This document shows positions 9,983 to 18,445 of a DNA stretch of 64,000 nt, piece after piece. Position 1 is the stretch's first letter; each line of letters begins with the position of its first letter. The notes under the pieces are model-generated. The model saw only the letters and a program-made list of their open reading frames with translations. It did no database searches and was not told where the DNA came from. Both the position numbers and the translations under genes were made by a program. Source of the DNA: Bacteroidota bacterium (GTDB taxonomy: Bacteria; Bacteroidota; Bacteroidia; Bacteroidales; VadinHA17); assembly GCA_029552825.1 (NCBI GenBank), contig JAKPDL010000008.1, positions 1 to 64,000 on the forward strand, read 5' to 3'.

Positions 9983-11347
9983 TTAATAGTGGGTATAGGT
10001 TAATTCAAATTTTGCAGGCGAATTGCTGGTGTTTGCTTTAAAAATTATATTTCGGTATTCGTTATCTCCAAGTGACATGATCAGTTCAGGTTCAGGAATT
10101 TTGCCTTCAAGATAACTCTGGACAAAAGCAGCTATATTAAATGTGTAACTTAAAGTTGTTGAATTAAATTTTCCGTTGTAAAAATCGGAACTCATATAAT
10201 AATCCGGTACAATATAGTTATAACCTTCTTTTGATTTATATATCAAATATACCGGCGAAGGCATATTGGTTTTTTCATATATTTCTCCATCGATAAATAC
10301 CGGCACACTCAGCCTTGCTCTGTTGACCGCAATGGGCAGTGAATCCCTGAAAGAACTCAGGCCTTTCATTATTATTCTGGTATATACACCGTAAAATGCC
10401 TGTAAATAGCTCAGCGTATCCTTCTGCCCATCATTGATGTGAACTATTCTCTTTTCAGGTTCTGCCGAGCTGAAATCATGATAATACCTGTTATACCTGA
10501 CACTGTTGTTGTTTATTATAAAATTGAAATTAAGATTTGATGCCTTGTAAGTATGGTAATATATTGTTATATAAAAAGGAACCGCTGAACTTCCCGATTC
10601 AAATGGAAGAATCAGAAGTTGACGCCCTCCTTCGATAACTCCCTTCCCCTGGCTTTCTCCAGCTTCTTTTACAGTTACATAAACACCTTTGAAAAAGTCA
10701 CGGAAATCTTCACCTGAACCACTCTGAAAAAGTTTTGTAGTGTCCCTTAAAAGATATTCACCAAACGAAAGTGGCAAACTTACCTGAAGCGTTTGTGCTG
10801 AGTCTTTCTCAACCCTTGGAAGAGCAAATGAACCGATATAATAACCTGCATGTGGATCCCGGGTTGAATAATAAACCGAATCGGAACTCAGTTTCTCAGT
10901 TATCTCCCAAAGACTTATTATCTGGTCTACCCCAAGTTCACCTTTTGCACCACTTATATATAAGTAAAGTTTTACGGAGTCAATAATAACATTGTCGCCA
11001 CCTGAAGGCCATCGCTGCGTTAAACGGAGCTGGGCAACAAAATCGGATGAAACACTGCCAAAATACGGATCGTAAAGTCCGCCCAGATAGGAATAGGTTT
11101 TGTTCCTTGTGGGAACACTGTCGCGGTATTCCGTAAAAGACTCTACCGTTATCGTATCATTTGAACGGATATTTACAAAATCCTTTGAAGGCAATAAATT
11201 AATTCCTATATCAGTAAATTTCTCAGTGCAGGAAAACAAAAAAAGTGCTGTAAACAATACTATTCCGGAAAAAAGCAAATGGTTTGAAAAAGAAATATTA
11301 CAAGCCGGATTACCTGTATCTTTTACTTTACGATAGAAGTTTGTCAT
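9983..11347 (-). CDS. DUF4270 family lipoprotein
   Basis: This is a predicted outer-membrane-associated lipoprotein of 454 residues from the ATG at 11347. An upstream ATG at 11395 would add 16 residues and overlap the preceding gene further. A hydrophobic segment ends in a lipobox, LFSC, with Cys at residue 40 from the chosen start. The mature part begins TEKFTDIGINLLPSKDF, which is typical of DUF4270, a Bacteroidota family of unknown role. It is rich in beta-strand-like sequence with no catalytic motif I can see. It overlaps the upstream starch-synthase-like gene by 20 bases, so the two are co-transcribed. Confidence 0.85.
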   Translation of the reverse strand: MTNFYRKVKDTGNPACNISFSNHLLFSGIVLFTALFLFSCTEKFTDIGINLLPSKDFVNIRSNDTITVESFTEYRDSVPTRNKTYSYLGGLYDPYFGSVSSDFVAQLRLTQRWPSGGDNVIIDSVKLYLYISGAKGELGVDQIISLWEITEKLSSDSVYYSTRDPHAGYYIGSFALPRVEKDSAQTLQVSLPLSFGEYLLRDTTKLFQSGSGEDFRDFFKGVYVTVKEAGESQGKGVIEGGRQLLILPFESGSSAVPFYITIYYHTYKASNLNFNFIINNNSVRYNRYYHDFSSAEPEKRIVHINDGQKDTLSYLQAFYGVYTRIIMKGLSSFRDSLPIAVNRARLSVPVFIDGEIYEKTNMPSPVYLIYKSKEGYNYIVPDYYMSSDFYNGKFNSTTLSYTFNIAAFVQSYLEGKIPEPELIMSLGDNEYRNIIFKANTSNSPAKFELTYTHY

Positions 11348-12134
11348 AAAATTCATTATAGGCATCAATGTAATTTGACTCATCCTGATATTCAAGAACG
11401 GGCTTGCCTGTCGATTTAATATATTTCAACAGTTCGGGATTAACATCTTCACTTCCTATAATAACCGCATCCGAGTTCCTGATGGCAAGCTTTGATATGT
11501 TAATAAAATCAGGCTTCTGAGCCAGTTTCAGATTATCCCCATCTATACCATCATATCTGAGTTTATCTGCAAACGTAGATCTAAACGGAGTTTTAAACTC
11601 ATTATTATATACTGAATAAATAATTTTATGATTTGCAAAAATCGGATCGTCATGATAAATGTCTTTTAGGTATACAGGTACAAGAGCCGACATCCATCCG
11701 TGGCAATGAACAATATCGGGGGCCCACCTTAACTTTTTCACCGTCTCAAGTACCCCCCTGGCAAAGAAAAGAGCTCTTTCATCATTATCTTCAAACTCTT
11801 TACCTGTACTGTCGGTCACAACAAATTTCCTGTGGAAATAATCTTCATTATCAATAAAATATACCTGCATCCGCGCCGACTGTATAGATGCCACCTTAAT
11901 AATCAGCGGATGATCAGTATCGTCTATAATCAGGTTCATTCCTGATAACCTGATTACCTCATGCAGCTGGTTTCTCCTTTCATTTATGCATCCGTAACGG
12001 GGCATAAAAATTCTTATTTCCTTTCCCCTCTCCTGAATACCCTGCGGAAGATACCTGCTTATCTTCGACATCCTGGTCTCTGCCAGATAAGGAGTTATCT
12101 CCTGGGAAACAAATAAAACCTTCTTACTTTCCAT
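11328..12134 (-). CDS. Short starch/glycogen-synthase-like protein (GT5 N-terminal domain only)
   Basis: The 268 residues match the N-terminal domain of GT5 glycogen synthases: KVLFVSQEITPYL at the start, IVHCHGWMSALVPVYLK for the conserved DxxHxHxW-type region, and IIYSVYNNEFK for the HN motif region. GlgA enzymes are about 470 residues with a second Rossmann domain that binds ADP-glucose; that half is missing. The KTGGLADV loop after the first strand reads AETRMSKI (about 18-25), so the sugar-nucleotide-contacting Lys-Thr-Gly-Gly is lost. Proteins of this length are common next to panC in Bacteroidota, so it is probably a stable family rather than a truncation. Real glycogen synthase activity is doubtful. 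Confidence 0.8.
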   Translation of the reverse strand: MESKKVLFVSQEITPYLAETRMSKISRYLPQGIQERGKEIRIFMPRYGCINERRNQLHEVIRLSGMNLIIDDTDHPLIIKVASIQSARMQVYFIDNEDYFHRKFVVTDSTGKEFEDNDERALFFARGVLETVKKLRWAPDIVHCHGWMSALVPVYLKDIYHDDPIFANHKIIYSVYNNEFKTPFRSTFADKLRYDGIDGDNLKLAQKPDFINISKLAIRNSDAVIIGSEDVNPELLKYIKSTGKPVLEYQDESNYIDAYNEFYDKLLS

Positions 12135-12174
12135 CTATTCTGCCACTATAAAAACCATCAATCGTTTCAGGCTG

Positions 12175-12182
12175 CAAATTTA
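12175..12182 (-). promoter_or_regulatory. Promoter -7 element for the starch-synthase-like / DUF4270 operon
   Basis: The minus strand reads TAAATTTG, matching TAnnTTTG, 40 bases upstream of the start codon. The divergent panC gene has a near match (TAACTTTC) in the same gap. Confidence 0.4.
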
Positions 12183-12289
12183 GTAAAAATAATTGATATT
12201 AAGTATTTTTATTAACTTTCGCACCTTCCCTGTTTTTTCTTAGGTTTGCATGTAAATTCATCACATAGAAGAACTTATTTGCCAGTAAA

Positions 12290-13168
12290 ATGAAAGTATT
12301 CAATACAGTTAAAGATCTGCAACATCATCTTGGATCCATAAAGGCCTCCCCGAAAGGATTTGTTCCTACAATGGGTGCCCTTCACAAAGGCCATTTTTCC
12401 TTAATTGAAAAATCCCTTCTGGAATGTCCCCTGACTACTGTGAGCATATTCGTAAATCCAACCCAGTTCAACGATAAAAACGATCTTGAAAGATACCCCC
12501 GCACACCTCAGAAAGACCTTTCATTGCTTTCAGAAATACTCAGAACAGATGATGCTGTTTTTATTCCTCCAGTGGAAGAAGTTTATCCTGCTGGACTTAA
12601 AATCGAAAACTACGATTTCGGTAAACTTGATAAAGTCATGGAAGGAATTTACCGGCCCGGTCATTTTAACGGAGTAGCCCAGGTAGTTAGCAGATTATTT
12701 GATATAGTCAAACCTGATAGAGCATATTTTGGACAGAAAGATTTTCAGCAACTTGTTATAGTTAGAGAACTTGTGAGGAAAAAAGGGCTTCCTGTAAAAA
12801 TAATAGGATGCCCCATTGTGCGCGAACCCGACGGATTGGCAATGAGCAGCAGGAATATCCTGCTCGAACCATCTTTAAGAGAAAAAGCAGGAATTATTTT
12901 TAAAACACTTTCCGATGCCTCTGAAATGCTTAAAGACTCAGATATACCAGAAATAAAAGAGTTCGTAGCCAGCACAATAAATTCAACCCCAGGTTTCAAA
13001 CTCGAATATTTCGAAATAGTTGATGAAAATGAACTTCAGCCTGTTTCCCGGAAAAATTCTATGCTGGAAGATAAGAAATACTTTGGCTGTATTGCAGTAT
13101 GGGCAGGAAAAATAAGACTGATAGATAATATAGAATTCAGGCATCCGTATTCCAAAAAGGTTCATTAA
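12290..13168 (+). CDS. panC: Pantothenate synthetase (pantoate-beta-alanine ligase)
   Basis: This enzyme joins pantoate and beta-alanine with ATP to give pantothenate, the vitamin B5 precursor of coenzyme A. The 292 residues contain the family signatures [14 protein letters not shown] (HIGH-like nucleotide-binding), [18 protein letters not shown] and the KMSKS-like region [10 protein letters not shown]. It is followed directly by panD, which makes the beta-alanine substrate, giving a two-gene pantothenate operon. The gene is divergent from the starch-synthase-like gene. Confidence 0.97.
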   Translation: MKVFNTVKDLQHHLGSIKASPKGFVPTMGALHKGHFSLIEKSLLECPLTTVSIFVNPTQFNDKNDLERYPRTPQKDLSLLSEILRTDDAVFIPPVEEVYPAGLKIENYDFGKLDKVMEGIYRPGHFNGVAQVVSRLFDIVKPDRAYFGQKDFQQLVIVRELVRKKGLPVKIIGCPIVREPDGLAMSSRNILLEPSLREKAGIIFKTLSDASEMLKDSDIPEIKEFVASTINSTPGFKLEYFEIVDENELQPVSRKNSMLEDKKYFGCIAVWAGKIRLIDNIEFRHPYSKKVH

Positions 13169-13206
13169 CTTTGTGCCTGATTTTTAATGTTAAAACCGGG
13201 ATTGAT

Positions 13207-13557
13207 ATGCTTATTGAGGTAGTAAAATCGAAAATCCACAATGTATCTGTTACGGATGCAAATCTTAACTATATTGGAAGCATTACCATCGATGAGGATC
13301 TGATGGATGCGGCGGGAATTATTGAAAACGAAAAAGTACAGGTAGTCAATATAAACAACGGAGAGCGCTTTGATACTTACGTTATTAAAGGCACACGAGG
13401 TTCAGGTCAGATATGTCTCAACGGTGCAGCTGCCCGCAAAGTGGCTATAGGCGATATATTAATAATTATCTCCTATGCTTCCATGACCCCTGAAGAGGCA
13501 AAAAATTTCAAACCCCGTATTCTCTTCCCCGACACCCGTACAAATAAACTTGTCTGA
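13207..13557 (+). CDS. panD: Aspartate 1-decarboxylase
   Basis: This pyruvoyl enzyme makes beta-alanine from aspartate. The ATG at 13207 gives 116 residues, the usual size, and starts [11 protein letters not shown]; an in-frame TTG upstream would add a 12-residue tail not typical of the family. The self-cleavage site Gly-Ser is present in YIGSITID, where Ser becomes the pyruvoyl group. The conserved ATP-independent active-site segment [12 protein letters not shown] and the [11 protein letters not shown] motif follow. It lies 38 bases after panC in the same operon. Confidence 0.97.
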   Translation: MLIEVVKSKIHNVSVTDANLNYIGSITIDEDLMDAAGIIENEKVQVVNINNGERFDTYVIKGTRGSGQICLNGAAARKVAIGDILIIISYASMTPEEAKNFKPRILFPDTRTNKLV

Positions 13558-13559
13558 AC

Positions 13560-14612
13560 TTGAGCCTTAAAAAAAGTATCATCCAGCTAATAAAATTTTT
13601 TGCATTTCTGATTGCAGGCATCTCCCTGCTTTGGCTGGCTTTCAGGAATATAAACTTTTCCGGACTGGGACAAAAGATTATTCATGCCGATTACAAATGG
13701 CTCGTACTATCAATTATTTTTGCCACTTTAGCATATATTAGCCGAGCAAGAAGATGGGTATTGCTTATAAGGCCACTCGGTTATAATCCTTCTTTTAAGA
13801 ACACCTTCAATGCCATGATGACCGGCTATCTGGCAAACATGGCATTGCCACGTATAGGAGAGATAACCAGATGTATTGCCCTGGGTAAAAAGGAAAAAAT
13901 ACCAACCGGTCAGCTTTTCGGCACTGTAATAATAGAACGTACGGTTGATATGCTGTCACTGCTAATCATAACTTTTATAATGCTTTTAATAAAAGGTCAT
14001 TTACTCGGTTCATTTCTTGTAAAAAATGCACTGGAACCTTTCACTGGTAAAATAAAAGCAGCATCCGGTTCTGCATTGATATTGTGGATAATTATCCTGG
14101 CATCAATTTTATTAATTTCGTATTTGATTTTTGTTTACAGAAAAAATCTCAGAAAGATCCGATTTTTTGCCAAAATGTTTGATATATCAAAGGGCGTGGT
14201 TACCGGACTGAAAACCATTACCTCATTAAGGGAAAAAGGAGAATTCCTTTTTCACACTGGTTTTATCTGGTTAAATTATGCCTTGATGTCATGGATAGTC
14301 GTTTTTACCCTTGAAAGTACTTCTCATTTAACTTTCAGTGACGGTTTTCTCTTGCTTGTAATTGGTAGTCTGGCAATGTCAGCACCTGTTCAGAGCGGAC
14401 TTGGTGCTTTTCATTTTATTATCTCCCGCGGACTCAACGGACTCTATGGAGTCAGCCTTGAAGACGGACTTGCATATGCACTCATCTCACATGAATCCCA
14501 GCTTATCTACGGTGCAATACTTGGCTTTATTGCATTTTATCTTCTTGTAAAAAAAGACAGAATAAAACTGACTATTAATGGCCAGAACCAGAACAGTGTG
14601 GATTTGCCGTAA
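13560..14612 (+). CDS. UPF0104 / lysylphosphatidylglycerol synthase transmembrane-region family protein
   Basis: This integral membrane protein of 350 residues has about eight hydrophobic helices and the family motif MALPRIGEITRC around residues 93-104. It belongs to the YbhN/AglD/LPG-synthase membrane-domain superfamily, whose members are flippases or lipid-linked transferases; the soluble aminoacyl-transferase domain of MprF is absent. No ATG occurs before residue 83, so the TTG at 13560, 2 bases after the panD stop, is the likely start. It overlaps radA by 35 bases. Substrate unknown. Confidence 0.8.
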   Translation: MSLKKSIIQLIKFFAFLIAGISLLWLAFRNINFSGLGQKIIHADYKWLVLSIIFATLAYISRARRWVLLIRPLGYNPSFKNTFNAMMTGYLANMALPRIGEITRCIALGKKEKIPTGQLFGTVIIERTVDMLSLLIITFIMLLIKGHLLGSFLVKNALEPFTGKIKAASGSALILWIIILASILLISYLIFVYRKNLRKIRFFAKMFDISKGVVTGLKTITSLREKGEFLFHTGFIWLNYALMSWIVVFTLESTSHLTFSDGFLLLVIGSLAMSAPVQSGLGAFHFIISRGLNGLYGVSLEDGLAYALISHESQLIYGAILGFIAFYLLVKKDRIKLTINGQNQNSVDLP

Positions 14613-15942
14613 CTGTGGATCTGAATCGGTTAAATGGATAGGGCGATGCCCTTCCTGCGGCGAATGGAATACATACCAGGAAGAAACCATTACGCCTTCA
14701 ACAACCTCCAGGGAACTTAAACTTGCTGGTGATACTGGTAAACGCAAACCCGAACTGCTGTCAGAAATCACCGGAAAAGAAAAAGAGAGATATAAAACAG
14801 GAATGTCCGAGCTCGACAGAATACTGGGTGGCGGATTAGTAGCTGGCTCTCTAGTCCTTCTCGGAGGGGAACCGGGAGTAGGTAAATCAACCCTCGCCCT
14901 CCAGATTGCTCTTGAAAAGGCTGACAGAAGAGTGCTATATGTGTCGGGCGAAGAGAGCGGCGAGCAGATAAGCCTAAGAGCAAGAAGAATCCGCAAAAAG
15001 AATTCAGAGTGTTTCATACTCTGTGAAACAGATCTTGAGAGTATAATTACCCATTCAGAAAATCTAAAACCTGAAATAATAATCGTAGATTCAATCCAGA
15101 CAATTAGCACCCCGGTTCTCGAAAATGTTGCAGGTTCTGTAACACAGGTGCGGGAATGTGCAGCCCAGCTGCTGAAATATTCCAAATTGTCGGGTATCCC
15201 TGTTATCCTGATAGGGCACATAACCAAAGACGGTTCGCTGGCAGGGCCAAAAGTTCTTGAACATATTGTGGACGTTGTTCTTTATTTCGAAGGTGAAAAT
15301 AACTACGCATACCGGGTACTTCGATCTGTCAAAAACCGATTCGGTTCAACCTCTGAGATAGGCATATTCGAAATGACAGAAAGCGGGCTACGGGAAATAT
15401 CCAATCCTTCAGAACTCTTCATTAATCAACACGATGAACCACTGAGCGGAATTACAATAGCTGCAACAATTGACGGCCTCAGGCCATTTCTTATTGAAAC
15501 TCAAGCACTTGTAAGCAGTGCGGTTTACGGCACTCCCCAGAGAAGCTCAACAGGATTCGATACACGACGAATGAATATGTTGCTGGCTATTCTGGAAAAA
15601 AGAGCGGGATTTAAATTGGGGATGAAGGATGTATTCCTGAATATTGCTGGTGGCCTTAAAGTATCAGACCCGGCAATAGACCTGGCTGTAATAAGTGCTA
15701 TCCTCTCGTCTAACCTTGATGTTCCTGTCGACAGACAATTGTGTTTTGCAGGTGAAGCCGGACTTACAGGCGAAATACGGCCAGTTTCGAGGATAGAACA
15801 ACGCATAAGGGAAGCAGCAAAAACTGGATTCACAGGTGTTGTAATCTCAAAATACCAGAAAGATCCGTTTATTAAAAATGCACCTTTAAAAATTATACAG
15901 CTGGGGAAAATTGAACACCTTGTAAAATTTCTCTTCAGCTGA
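14578..15942 (+). CDS. radA: DNA repair protein RadA
   Basis: This RecA-like branch-migration ATPase takes part in homologous recombination. The 454 residues start with a zinc ribbon (Cys10, Cys13, Cys24, Cys27), then Walker A GGEPGVGKST at 96-105, the RadA-specific KNRFG motif (SVKNRFGSTSEIGIFEM), and a C-terminal Lon-protease-like domain (ISKYQKDPF near the end) that lacks protease activity in characterised relatives. The start overlaps the upstream membrane gene in a different frame. A long antisense ORF inside it is a shadow. Confidence 0.97.
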   Translation: MARTRTVWICRNCGSESVKWIGRCPSCGEWNTYQEETITPSTTSRELKLAGDTGKRKPELLSEITGKEKERYKTGMSELDRILGGGLVAGSLVLLGGEPGVGKSTLALQIALEKADRRVLYVSGEESGEQISLRARRIRKKNSECFILCETDLESIITHSENLKPEIIIVDSIQTISTPVLENVAGSVTQVRECAAQLLKYSKLSGIPVILIGHITKDGSLAGPKVLEHIVDVVLYFEGENNYAYRVLRSVKNRFGSTSEIGIFEMTESGLREISNPSELFINQHDEPLSGITIAATIDGLRPFLIETQALVSSAVYGTPQRSSTGFDTRRMNMLLAILEKRAGFKLGMKDVFLNIAGGLKVSDPAIDLAVISAILSSNLDVPVDRQLCFAGEAGLTGEIRPVSRIEQRIREAAKTGFTGVVISKYQKDPFIKNAPLKIIQLGKIEHLVKFLFS

Positions 15943-15956
15943 ATCAGGTCAGCCGA

Positions 15957-18311
15957 TTAATAGCGTTCTACATAATTCGACCGTCTCCCTGTGCCCCTTT
16001 TTACCTTGTTACAGTCGAGTTCAATATTGAATCCTGCAGGTTTCTCGAAAACATCGGCTTCCATTATTCCAAACTCCGTATCGGCATATAATTTCTTAAG
16101 AAATAAACCCATTACTGGTAAAGCAATCCGTGCACCCTGCCCTTCACCAAGAGTCTCAAAGTGAATACTCTGATCCTCCCATCCACTCCAGACTCCCCCT
16201 ACCAGATTCGGTAATACCCCTATATACCACCCGTTACCATGGTTCTGTGTTGTTCCTGTCTTGCCCCCCATCTGGTTTTTGAAGCCATAAACCGACCTCA
16301 TCCTGATGGCAGTACCCTGATTGACCACACCCTGTAAAAGATCAAGCATAAGATAAGCCTGGTCCTCGGTTATTACTTCTTCCACTTTTGTAGTAAACCT
16401 CGAAATAACATTCCCGTTCTTATCCTCAATTCGTGTTACATACAAAGGACGGGTATAGACTCCTTTATTTGCAAATGTACTGTAAGCTCCTACCATCTCT
16501 TCAAGGGTAATATCGGAAGTCCCGAGAAATATAGAATAGACAGGGTCTATATAACTCCTTATTCCCATCTTATGCATCAGGTCAACTACTGCCTGAGGTG
16601 TAAACTGTGTCATAAGCCATGCCGAAATGTAGTTCTCCGACTGTGCCAGACCCCATTTAAGCGTCACAAGTTTGCCGTGATATTCTCTAGGGCCAGAACT
16701 TCTTGGAGTCCATGTGGAGTCTCCCACATAGAATGTCCTGGGTATGTTTTCCACCTCATAACAGGGTGAAAAACCATTCTGCATGGCAAGAGTATAAAGA
16801 AACGGTTTTATTGTACTGCCAACCTGTCTTTTTTGTTCTGTAACAGCATCGTACTTGAAATATCTGAAGTCCGGACCTCCCACATAAGCCTTAATGTGCC
16901 CGGTATGTGGGTCCATAATCATAAATGACGAACGCATGAAATGTTTATAATACCTTATTGAATCAAGAGGGGTCATAACAGTATCCCGTTCTCCTTTCCA
17001 GGAGAAGACCCTCATCTTAACAGGAGTGTTGAATGCCAGCATTATAGAATCTTCCGGAACTTTCCTTCTTACCATTTCCCTGTACCTGTCGGTTCTCCTG
17101 ATAGCCGACATAAGTATTTCTTCTACCTGCTTTTTTGTTAAATCATTGGAAAAAGGTGGATTTTTAAAAGTTTTTGCCAGCCTGTCAAACGCAGGCTGTA
17201 TCTCCTTAAGATGTTCCGTCAGTGCCTCCTCCGCATATTTCTGCATCCTGGAATTTATAGTAGTATATATCTTCAGTCCGTCTTTATAAAGGTTGTAGTT
17301 TGAACCATCTGGTTTTTTATTCTTCCTGCACCATCCATAAAGCGGATTATTCTCCCATTGCCATACAGCATCATTATATTGTTCCTCATAAGAAAAAAAT
17401 CGCCTGTCAGGTTCAAACTTGATCATTGTAGTCCGTATATATTCCCGCAGATATGTAGCAAGACCAGTATTGTGACTCTCTTCAGTGTAATTGAGGCCAA
17501 GAGGAAGTTTCTTGAGGGAATCGGCCTCGGCATAGGTGATATATTGATACTTTGCCATCTGGTCAAGAACAACATTTCTTCTTGCCAGTGTCAGCTCAGG
17601 TCTTTTCAACGGATTGTATCTGGATGAGTTTTTCAGCATACCTATCAACATTGCTGATTGTTCAATGGTTAGAGAATCCGGAGTGGTGTTAAAATAAATT
17701 CTTGCGGCTGACCTTATCCCAACGGCATTGTTAACGAAATCAAAAACGTTGAGATACATGGCAATAATTTCTTCTTTGGTATAATTCTTCTCCAGCTTAA
17801 CAGCTGTATACCACTCCTTGAACTTGGATATTACAAGATTTACCTTTCGCTTTACCCTTGAGTACCTTATGGAGTCAACTCCACCCCTGGTTTTAAAAAG
17901 ATTTTTTGCAAGCTGCTGAGAAATTGTGCTACCTCCGCCTGCTTCCTGCTGTAAAAGAATCGACCTGATAAAAACCCTTCCCAGCCCTCTTATATCAATA
18001 CCTGAATGCCTGTAAAACCTGATATCCTCCGTTGCAAGAAGTGCATTTATTACATTTTTCGATATATCCTTATAATCGGTCCAGGTACGGTTCTCTATGT
18101 AAAACTTCCCGAGGAGAACTCCGTCTTCTGAGTAAACTTCCGCTGCCAGATTATTTTCCGGGTTCTCAAGCTCCTCAAATGTTGGCATCGGACCGAGCTT
18201 CTCTGCCGAAATAAGTAAAAACATTACTATAATAAAAATGTATGGCAGAGCAATAATTCCCCAGAACCATATTAGATATTTCCTATATTTTTTATTTTCC
18301 TCCTTCATCAC
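15957..18311 (-). CDS. Penicillin-binding protein 1A (bifunctional transglycosylase/transpeptidase)
   Basis: This class A PBP polymerises lipid II and cross-links peptidoglycan. The 784 residues have an N-terminal membrane helix (about 12-34), a GT51 domain with catalytic Glu95 in LLATEDIRFYRHSGID and the GGGSTISQQLAKN motif, and a transpeptidase domain with SxxK at Ser499-Thr-Ile-Lys502, SxN in AQSENYISAW, and KTG in GGKTGTTQNHGNGWY. A large insertion between the domains (about 350-450) and a short C-terminal tail are typical of Bacteroidota PBP1A. It converges with radA with only 14 bases between the stops. Confidence 0.96.
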   Translation of the reverse strand: MMKEENKKYRKYLIWFWGIIALPYIFIIVMFLLISAEKLGPMPTFEELENPENNLAAEVYSEDGVLLGKFYIENRTWTDYKDISKNVINALLATEDIRFYRHSGIDIRGLGRVFIRSILLQQEAGGGSTISQQLAKNLFKTRGGVDSIRYSRVKRKVNLVISKFKEWYTAVKLEKNYTKEEIIAMYLNVFDFVNNAVGIRSAARIYFNTTPDSLTIEQSAMLIGMLKNSSRYNPLKRPELTLARRNVVLDQMAKYQYITYAEADSLKKLPLGLNYTEESHNTGLATYLREYIRTTMIKFEPDRRFFSYEEQYNDAVWQWENNPLYGWCRKNKKPDGSNYNLYKDGLKIYTTINSRMQKYAEEALTEHLKEIQPAFDRLAKTFKNPPFSNDLTKKQVEEILMSAIRRTDRYREMVRRKVPEDSIMLAFNTPVKMRVFSWKGERDTVMTPLDSIRYYKHFMRSSFMIMDPHTGHIKAYVGGPDFRYFKYDAVTEQKRQVGSTIKPFLYTLAMQNGFSPCYEVENIPRTFYVGDSTWTPRSSGPREYHGKLVTLKWGLAQSENYISAWLMTQFTPQAVVDLMHKMGIRSYIDPVYSIFLGTSDITLEEMVGAYSTFANKGVYTRPLYVTRIEDKNGNVISRFTTKVEEVITEDQAYLMLDLLQGVVNQGTAIRMRSVYGFKNQMGGKTGTTQNHGNGWYIGVLPNLVGGVWSGWEDQSIHFETLGEGQGARIALPVMGLFLKKLYADTEFGIMEADVFEKPAGFNIELDCNKVKRGTGRRSNYVERY

Positions 18312-18331
18312 CTGACCCTGAAAATCGTTGC

Positions 18332-18339
18332 CAAAAATA
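18332..18339 (-). promoter_or_regulatory. Promoter -7 element for the PBP1A gene
   Basis: The minus strand reads TATTTTTG (TAnnTTTG), 20 bases upstream of the PBP1A start codon. The same gap serves the divergent topA, which has a one-mismatch copy (TTACTTTG) near 18405-18412. Confidence 0.45.
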
Positions 18340-18445
18340 GTAATTATAATATAAAAATTAATAATAATATAGCCGAGTGATTTGAAGATTGATTTTGAAA
18401 TGATTTACTTTGTCAGATTTTAAATAGAGTCAAACCGTGTCATCC

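Noticed and set aside
11348-11395. Upstream ATG for the DUF4270 gene
   Set aside because: It would overlap the preceding gene by 68 bases and lengthen the signal peptide n-region; the ATG at 11347 gives a normal lipoprotein signal.
14487-15227. 246-codon ORF antisense to radA
   Set aside because: Low-complexity Ser/Leu/Pro composition and full overlap with the well-matched RadA domains; a shadow frame.
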